Below are positions 58,317 to 64,000 of a stretch of DNA of 64,000 nt, in pieces; the stretch's first letter is position 1, and each line of letters starts with the position of its first letter. The notes below the pieces were generated by a model that was not told the origin of the DNA, searched no databases, and saw nothing but the letters and a program-made list of their open reading frames with translations. The stretch comes from Pilosibacter fragilis (lineage in GTDB: Bacteria; Bacillota; Clostridia; Lachnospirales; Lachnospiraceae): the NCBI RefSeq assembly GCF_032490495.1, contig NZ_JAVYJB010000008.1, positions 1 through 64,000 of the forward strand. The letters run 5' to 3'. The position numbers and the translations under genes were made by a program.

Positions 58317-60255
58317 ATGTTATCTATATACGAGAGTGTCCACCTCCATGCAGGTTGACGGGTACAGTTTGGATGCCCAACGTGACAAGCTGCGGAAGTA
58401 TGCGGCATACGAGGATATGATCGTTGCCGGGGAGTATTCTGACGAAGGATTTTCCGGCAAGAACATCCAAGGACGGCAGGAGTTTCAACGGATGCTGAAT
58501 GACATCCAGGACGGCAAAGATGATGTTTCTTATGTGTTGGTCTTTAAGCTGTCCCGATTTGGCAGAAATGCAGCGGACGTTCTGAACTCTTTGCAACTCA
58601 TGCAGGATTTCGGTGTCAATCTGATCTGCGTGGAGGATGGCATTGACAGCTCCAAGGATGCAGGAAAGCTGATGATCTCTGTGCTGTCTGCGGTGGCAGA
58701 GATTGAGCGAGAAAATATCCGCACACAGACAATGGCAGGACGTGAGCAAAAGGCTCGTGAGGGCAAATGGAACGGCGGTTTCGCTCCATATGGATACAAA
58801 CTGGAAAATGGAAACCTTGTCATTGCAGAGGATGAAGTGGAAGTAATTCGTGTCATTTATGACCGCTACATTCACACTAATGAGGGTGTTGCAGGAGTTG
58901 CAAAATATCTGAACCGCAATGGTTATACTAAGAAACTAAGACAGAATAATACCATTCCGGGATTTTCAAGAGATTTTGTGAAAAATGTATTGTACAATCC
59001 TGTTTATATGGGAAAGATTGCTTACGGCAGACGAAGAACAGAAAAGAAACAGGGTACAAGAAACGAGATGCACGTGGTTGAGCAGTCGGAGTTCCCGGTT
59101 TATGAAGGACAACACGAAGCTATCATTTCCGAAGAGGATTGGTATCTGGCACAGGAAAAGCGCAAGATCAATTTCTTTAAGAGGGAAAAGGTTAACAATC
59201 CAGACCACGCACACATCCTGTCCGGTATCTTGAAATGCCCATGCTGCGGAAAGAGTATGTACGGCAATATCGCCAAGGCGCACAGCAAGGACAAGAAAAC
59301 ACGGTATTATTACTACTGCAAAAATACGGTTACACCGACAGGGCATGAGTGCAGTTTCCGTCTGAATATCGAGCAGACGGAAATCAACAAATTTGTGGCG
59401 AAGGTTATCTCCGCTATGGTCAATAATCCACGGTTTGTAGAAGCGATTCAGGCGAAAATCGGAACAGCAGTTGATACAGAAGATATGGAACGGCAGATTG
59501 CTGTCCTACAAGGGCGGCTAAAGCAAGCCTTTGGAACGAAAAGCCGCTTGGAGCGTCAGATGGATACCTTGGACATCAATGATGCCCACTATGACAGAAA
59601 GATTTTGGACTTGCAGCGCCGCTATGATGAGCAGTATGATACCATAGAGGAAATCGAAGTTCAGATTGGCGAATTGCAAAGTCAGATCCGCAGCATCCAG
59701 CAGGAGAAGATTTCCGGAGACAATATCTATCGCTTGTTGCTGGCATTTGATGAAGTCTACCATTCCGCAACGGAAGCGGAGCAGAAGGAGTTTATGAAGG
59801 CCTTTATCGAGCGAATTGAGATGTTCCCGGAGAAAAGGAAAGACGGAAGCTGGATAAAGAAGATCGTATTCAATTTTCCTGTGCCTGTTGATGGTGAGGA
59901 AGTGAAAGAACTTCCCTTGGAAACTGAAACAACTGTCGAGACTGTTGTCCTTTTGGGTAGGAAAATGGTCGATGATAGGAATATTGAATATGAGTATGTT
60001 GATTATGAGCCTAAAGATAACGAATATATGCGTAATACAAAGGGTTCAGCAACGTATGCAGAGATAAAATCATGGATAAAGGAACAGTATAATGTTTCTG
60101 TATCGAATCTGTATATTGCACAGGTGAAAGATTCATGCGGATTTGAGAAGCGTGAAAACTATAATACAGGTGCGGAAGGGCACAAGGTGCCACAATGTCC
60201 TGATGAAAAGCGTGAGCTGATTATGGAAGCATTTAAGCATTTCAGGATGATATAA
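58288..60255 (+). CDS. Large serine recombinase (integrase) with RlmD-type tail
   Basis: A 655-residue site-specific recombinase for integration and excision. Resolvase domain: catalytic Ser18 in YTRVSTSMQ, then KLSRFGRNAADVL and ERENIRTQ; recombinase domain GFAPYGYKLENG, then NPVYMGKIAYGRR; zinc ribbon CPCCGKSMYG with later Cys (YYCKN, HECSF); coiled coil (about 395-490). From about residue 548 (TTVETVVLL) the protein becomes homologous to the RlmD tail (SATYAEIKSWIKEQYNVSVS, then QCPDEKRELIMEAFKHFRMI). That switch coincides with the att core. Start: GTG at 58288 lies too close to AAGGAG, so ATT or CTG just after may be used. Confidence 0.85.
   Translation: MAILKKKQLKCYLYTRVSTSMQVDGYSLDAQRDKLRKYAAYEDMIVAGEYSDEGFSGKNIQGRQEFQRMLNDIQDGKDDVSYVLVFKLSRFGRNAADVLNSLQLMQDFGVNLICVEDGIDSSKDAGKLMISVLSAVAEIERENIRTQTMAGREQKAREGKWNGGFAPYGYKLENGNLVIAEDEVEVIRVIYDRYIHTNEGVAGVAKYLNRNGYTKKLRQNNTIPGFSRDFVKNVLYNPVYMGKIAYGRRRTEKKQGTRNEMHVVEQSEFPVYEGQHEAIISEEDWYLAQEKRKINFFKREKVNNPDHAHILSGILKCPCCGKSMYGNIAKAHSKDKKTRYYYYCKNTVTPTGHECSFRLNIEQTEINKFVAKVISAMVNNPRFVEAIQAKIGTAVDTEDMERQIAVLQGRLKQAFGTKSRLERQMDTLDINDAHYDRKILDLQRRYDEQYDTIEEIEVQIGELQSQIRSIQQEKISGDNIYRLLLAFDEVYHSATEAEQKEFMKAFIERIEMFPEKRKDGSWIKKIVFNFPVPVDGEEVKELPLETETTVETVVLLGRKMVDDRNIEYEYVDYEPKDNEYMRNTKGSATYAEIKSWIKEQYNVSVSNLYIAQVKDSCGFEKRENYNTGAEGHKVPQCPDEKRELIMEAFKHFRMI
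59938..59949 (+). other. Probable attR core in the recombinase gene
   Basis: GAGACTGTTGTC, codons E-T-V-V, the partner of 47315-47326. Downstream sequence would be the displaced original rlmD tail or the tail of an older element at the same site. Confidence 0.6.
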
Positions 60256-60282
60256 ATTGTAATACTGTATAAAAATTCAGTG

Positions 60283-60319
60283 AGAGAAGATGGAGATTGT
60301 ATCTGTCTTCTCTTTTTTT
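60283..60319 (+). terminator. Terminator after the recombinase
   Basis: Stem AGAGAAGA/TCTTCTCT followed by TTTTTTT. Confidence 0.8.
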
Positions 60320-60417
60320 GTATGTGTGAAAAAAATTTTTTTAAGCTAAAAAGCCTGATAAATGAACAGATTTGCGAAAGAACGTGTTTCCATTGTGTAG
60401 GAAAGCCTTGCAAATAG

Positions 60418-61689
60418 AAGGACATCAAGAATAAACTCATGGAAAAGGGAGTACCGGAAGGAGAAATTGCATTTATCCATGATGCGAATACAGAACTGAG
60501 AAAAGCGGAGCTGTTTGCAAAAGTAAGAAGCGGACAGGTTCGTTTTTTATTGGGTTCCACAGCAAAAATGGGAGCCGGAACCAATGTGCAGGACAGGCTT
60601 ATCGCACTGCACCATCTGGATGTGCCGTGGAGACCTTCTGACATTGAACAGCAGGAGGGACGAATCTTACGACAGGGCAATCAGAATGACAAGGTTAAGA
60701 TCTTTCGTTATGTTACGGAAGGTACGTTTGACAGTTACTCCTGGCAGCTCATAGAGAACAAGCAGAAATTCATCGGCCAGATCATGACCAGTAAATCCCC
60801 GGTGCGAAGCTGCGAGGATGTGGATGAAGCGGCACTTTCCTATGCAGAGGTAAAGGCACTTGCCACAGGCAACCCATATATCAAGGAAAAGATGGATCTG
60901 GACATTCAGGTATCGAAGCTGAAACTGATGAAGGCGAACCATACAAGCCAGAAATACCGTCTGGAAGATAACATTACCAAGCATTACCCGCAGCAGATCG
61001 CTATTTTCAAGGAGCGGATCAATGGTTTTACTGCGGATATGCAAAAATATGAGCAGAATAAGCCATTAGATAAAGAACAGTTCTCTATAACCATCGGGGG
61101 AAAGGCATATACCGATAAAAAAGAAGCCGGAACTGCCATCATTGCCATGTGTAAGGAAATCAGGGGCATCAATGCCAGTGCCGATGTGGGGGAATATCTT
61201 GGATTTAAGCTGAATGTGACCTTTGATTCTTTCAACAATAAATTCGTGATGAATGTCAAAGGTGCCATGAGCCATCCGATGGAAGTCGGCGCTGATCCCC
61301 TCGGCAATATTACCCGTATCAACAATGCACTGGAAGCAATGCCGGCACAGCTTGAGGAAGCACAGACGAAACTTTCCAATGTGGAACATCAGCTGGAAAC
61401 AGCGAAAGCAGAGGTAAATAAGCCGTTTGCACAGGAAGCGGAGCTTAGTGAGAAGCTGGATCGTCTGACTGCCCTGAATGCTCTTCTGAACATGGATGAA
61501 AAGGGGAATGATGCGATTGGAATGGACGAGGAAGGGCAGGAAGCAGAACCGGAAAGAAAACTTGCAGACCGACCAGCAGAACGGACTTCATTGAAGGGGA
61601 GACTCACCGAAATGAAGGCAAGGGTGTCCGGGATACCTGCAGGAAGGGATGCAGTGGATAAGACAAGAGGAAATGAAACGATACGATAG
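60418..61689 (+). pseudogene. C-terminal remnant of giant SNF2 helicase/methylase of a conjugative element
   Basis: Begins mid-protein just after an in-frame stop at 60415-60417 (DIKNKLMEKGVPEGEIAFIH). It keeps helicase motif V (LGSTAKMGAGTNVQDRL) and motif VI (QQEGRILRQGNQNDKV), then SYSWQLIENKQKFIGQIMTS and a long helical/coiled tail to 61689. Complete relatives in Lachnospiraceae conjugative elements exceed 2000 residues and carry N-terminal methylase and helicase parts, so most of the gene is missing here. The ATG at 60439 is internal, not a true start. Confidence 0.75.
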
Positions 61690-61812
61690 AAAAATGTTTA
61701 TGGAAAATTCAGTTGATTCCGCACAGGCTCTCGCTTATAATAATATTAAGGCAGAGAGCCTTTTGAGGAAATAGAAAGGTGCTATGCACAGTACAAAAGG
61801 AGGAATGCCGAC

Positions 61813-62760
61813 TTGAATACAGAAATAACAAATGCTGTGAATGCAGCGGGAGATAAAGCACAGTATGATGCCCGTGTCAAAAGGATATTAGCACAAAAGA
61901 ATATTCTGGCACATATTTTGGTAAAGACAGTTGACGAGTTCAAGGGAATGAAGCCGGAGGATGTAGTAACATACATTGAAGGTGAACCAAAAGTTGGGAT
62001 TGTACCGGTTGAACCAGGATTGACGAATGTAGAAAAAATAGATGCCACTGGGCAGAGGATTGTTGGACTAAATACAGAGAATGCCGAGATCAATGAGGGA
62101 CTGGTCAGATTCGATATTATTTTTTATGTCCGCATGAAAAATGGTCTTTCCCAGATTATCGTGAATGTCGAAGCTCAAAAGGATGAACCCGACAAATATA
62201 AGCTATTAAATCGGGCAATCTTTTATGTGAGCAGGCTTGTCTCTTCACAAAAAGAGAGAGATTTTGTAAACACGAATTATGATGACATAAAACAGGTATT
62301 CAGCATTTGGATCTGCATGAATATGGATTGCAACAGCTTAAGCCATATTCATCTTACGAAGGATGAGATGCTGAGTCCATATGACTGGAAGGGCAATATG
62401 GATCTGCTGAATATCGTTTTAATTGGAATTACGAATGATATTCCAGATCATGAGGAAAAATATGAAATGCATCGTTTGATTGGTGCACTTCTCTCAAGCG
62501 AATTGAAAGAGCAGGAAAAACTGGATATTATAGAACATGAGTATAATATCCCAATCAGCAGTGAATTTAGAGAGGATGTGAGAATTATGTGTAATCTGAG
62601 TACAGGAATTGAAGAAAGAGCCACAGAAAAAACGAGTGAAAAATTTATTATGAATATGTATAAAAAAGGTTATACATTAGATCAGATCGCAGACGTGGCA
62701 GAAACCAGTGTGGAGGTTGTGGAAGCAATCGTTAAGAAGAAAGAACCCGTGATGGCATAA
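61813..62760 (+). CDS. Rpn/PD-(D/E)XK nuclease family protein
   Basis: A 315-residue member of the Rpn family, distinct from the one at 30328. An N-terminal KRILAQKNILAHILVKTVDEF segment leads to the nuclease core (GLVRFDIIFYVRM; QIIVNVEAQKDEP with E-x-Q; LNRAIFYVSRLVSSQKER) and a C-terminal helix with the YKKGYTLDQIADVAETSVE regular pattern. A TTG start with AGGAGG upstream is the likely initiation. It lies between the SNF2 remnant and the YodL-like gene, a position where such genes often insert in conjugative elements. Confidence 0.75.
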   Translation: MNTEITNAVNAAGDKAQYDARVKRILAQKNILAHILVKTVDEFKGMKPEDVVTYIEGEPKVGIVPVEPGLTNVEKIDATGQRIVGLNTENAEINEGLVRFDIIFYVRMKNGLSQIIVNVEAQKDEPDKYKLLNRAIFYVSRLVSSQKERDFVNTNYDDIKQVFSIWICMNMDCNSLSHIHLTKDEMLSPYDWKGNMDLLNIVLIGITNDIPDHEEKYEMHRLIGALLSSELKEQEKLDIIEHEYNIPISSEFREDVRIMCNLSTGIEERATEKTSEKFIMNMYKKGYTLDQIADVAETSVEVVEAIVKKKEPVMA

Positions 62761-62826
62761 GTAACAAGTAAATACCAAAGAAACAAGCAGTAGATCAGTA
62801 AATGATTTGCTGCTTTTTCTTTTATC

Positions 62827-62854
62827 AAGGCAGTCCATTGTGGGCTGCCTTTTA
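62827..62854 (+). terminator. Terminator/attenuator before the YodL-like gene
   Basis: Stem AAGGCAG.CCA/TGG.CTGCCTT followed by TTATC, ending about 15 bases before the next ribosome site. Confidence 0.65.
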
Positions 62855-62877
62855 TCATGCAAAAATGGAGGTAATCT

Positions 62878-64000
62878 ATGACAGATAATCAGACAGAAAA
62901 ACAAAAAGTACAGGAACTTACAGACAAGGATGTGGAGCTTACTATGATGGATGCGCAGAAAGGGATTGATGCATTGCAGGATTCGGAGACAGAAATCAAT
63001 AAATCACAGAAACAGCAAGAAGCTTCTGATGCACGAAAGGCTGCACAGTTACTCCATGGAAGTATGGATAAATATGGCATTTACCAGTTAAAGAATAATC
63101 CTGAACTGGATAAGTTCCGCTTTGAAGGAACGGAAAGTCTGAAACGTATGGGAATCACCAAGTATAATTTTGATACCATAGTGCCGGAGAATTATGAACA
63201 GGTGTATATGGGGGAATTGTCTGAATTCCGGGGAAGGACGCAGGGGGAAACACTGGAAGCCATCTATACGAAGTTCAATAATGACCACCCGGCAGACTAC
63301 AAGGCACATTCTCTTTCTGTCAGTGACATTGTGGTACTGCATGAAAACAGAGAAAACAGCGCACATTTTGTGGATACGTTCGGATTTACCGGTCTGCCAC
63401 AATTTCTGCATGAACTGGAAGAGAAAGCAGAAGATCTTACGGTCACATTTACTGTGGCAGAGTGTGGAGAATTTCATGGCATCGGAGCATATTATAAGGA
63501 TATTCCAACCATTGAAGATGCTATCCGGATTTACCGGAAAATGGATCCGGCACGGTTAAATGGAGTTCCGGCAATCGGAGTGAATCTTCATGTAGAGGGA
63601 ACCGACTGCCTGGAGGATGACCAGGTGGATCTTCTTACCGGAAAGACGATTGATGTAGATTTTCTCAACTATATGCCGGATGTGAGAGATCATCCGAGCG
63701 TGCAGGACGCTATTAAAAAGCTGGTAGAAGCATTCCCGGAGAAAGAGGTCAATGACCGGGAAACGAAAGAGCAGAAAATACAGGCACTTGCGGGAGAACT
63801 TGACCGGTTATCCTATGAGATGGATCCTTATGAGTATAGCGATACAGTATCGGATCAGGAAGCGCAGGTGCAAAGGATCGCAGAAGATATACGCAATGGA
63901 AACATCGGACATTTGCGGAATTTTTTGCAGACTTCCATAGAAGAAGGCACCGATGAGAACAGTGAGCAGAGAGCCAAAGAGCTGCTTGTAAAACTGGCAG
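62878..64000 (+). CDS. YodL/DUF4316-like conjugative-element protein (partial, runs off end)
   Basis: Open from ATG 62878 (AATGGAGG seven to eight bases upstream) to the window end, at least 374 residues. After a charged helical head there is a YodL-like domain (about 60-165: YGIYQLKNNPELDKFRFEG, then NYEQVYMGELSEF, then LSVSDIVVLHEN, VDTFGFTGLPQFL), then a further large-polyvalent-protein-type domain (FHGIGAYYKDIPTIEDAIRI, GVNLHVEGTDC, DVDFLNYMPDV). Such proteins follow the SNF2/methylase gene in Tn1549-like elements; the function is unknown, with antirestriction or host-takeover suspected. Confidence 0.65.
   Translation, partial: MTDNQTEKQKVQELTDKDVELTMMDAQKGIDALQDSETEINKSQKQQEASDARKAAQLLHGSMDKYGIYQLKNNPELDKFRFEGTESLKRMGITKYNFDTIVPENYEQVYMGELSEFRGRTQGETLEAIYTKFNNDHPADYKAHSLSVSDIVVLHENRENSAHFVDTFGFTGLPQFLHELEEKAEDLTVTFTVAECGEFHGIGAYYKDIPTIEDAIRIYRKMDPARLNGVPAIGVNLHVEGTDCLEDDQVDLLTGKTIDVDFLNYMPDVRDHPSVQDAIKKLVEAFPEKEVNDRETKEQKIQALAGELDRLSYEMDPYEYSDTVSDQEAQVQRIAEDIRNGNIGHLRNFLQTSIEEGTDENSEQRAKELLVKLA

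Overview
The window looks like a chromosomal segment of a Lachnospiraceae-type gut Firmicute (Clostridia). Supporting signs are AGGAGG-type ribosome sites, consensus sigma-A promoters, a lysyl-tRNA synthetase with a C-terminal tRNA-binding domain, a YolD plus Y-family polymerase operon, LexA boxes of the Bacillus/Clostridia type, and Tn-like conjugative and mobilizable DNA typical of this family. I cannot name the species from sequence alone.

Region 1 (1-13 kb). An rRNA m5C methyltransferase and a MATE exporter converge on a shared terminator. A LysR regulator diverges from the exporter. A broken AP2-type DNA-binding gene follows, sitting directly behind a perfect 19-bp hairpin. Next is a sortase-assembled pilus locus (about 4.8-10.2 kb): a frameshifted secreted protein with a cell-wall-binding tail, a class C sortase, two pilin-like proteins ending in VPSTGG signals, one LPQTG protein and a fragment of an adhesin. 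The greA-lysS pair is read in the opposite direction.

Region 2 (13-32 kb). This is housekeeping and metabolism: an SOS-type operon (DUF4317, Y-family polymerase, YolD), an iron alcohol dehydrogenase, DegV, a YhcC-type radical SAM protein, galactokinase, a TAXI solute-binding lipoprotein, a DUF1177 protein, two SH3b cell-wall hydrolases, tRNA-Ala(CGC), an unknown gene behind a LexA-like box, a secreted nuclease and an Rpn-family nuclease. Two related families of 133-bp non-coding elements (called A and B here), with inverted ends and 8-bp target duplications, are scattered in the spacers. They behave like MITEs, although no transposase lies in the window.

Region 3 (32-47.6 kb). It holds an EFR1 flavodoxin-ferredoxin, a ferredoxin gene divergent from a Crp/Fnr regulator across an ATTGAC/GTCAAT operator, an amidase, a Na/Pi cotransporter, and a sugar-acid cassette (FadR-type GntR, GntP permease, IlvD/Edd dehydratase) whose promoters share a repeated CATCAGACA box. 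PcrA/UvrD has a perfect SOS box, and RlmD (23S rRNA m5U methyltransferase) closes the region.

Region 4 (47.3-60.3 kb) is an integrative mobilizable element inserted in the dispensable 3' tail of rlmD. It carries DUF6061, a sensor kinase and response regulator, a sigma-like factor, a HEPN-like protein, DUF6076, a CHC2 primase piece, a P4/D5-type helicase-primase, a MobV relaxase with a recognisable oriT, an HTH regulator with a palindromic promoter, and a large serine recombinase. Its att core (GAGAC-GTTGTC) lies in the same reading frame in rlmD and in the recombinase gene, so integration appears to swap homologous C-terminal domains between the host methyltransferase and the integrase.

Region 5 (60.3-64 kb) is the truncated remainder of a second conjugative element: the C-terminal end of an SNF2/methylase giant protein, an Rpn nuclease, and a YodL/DUF4316-like protein running off the end.
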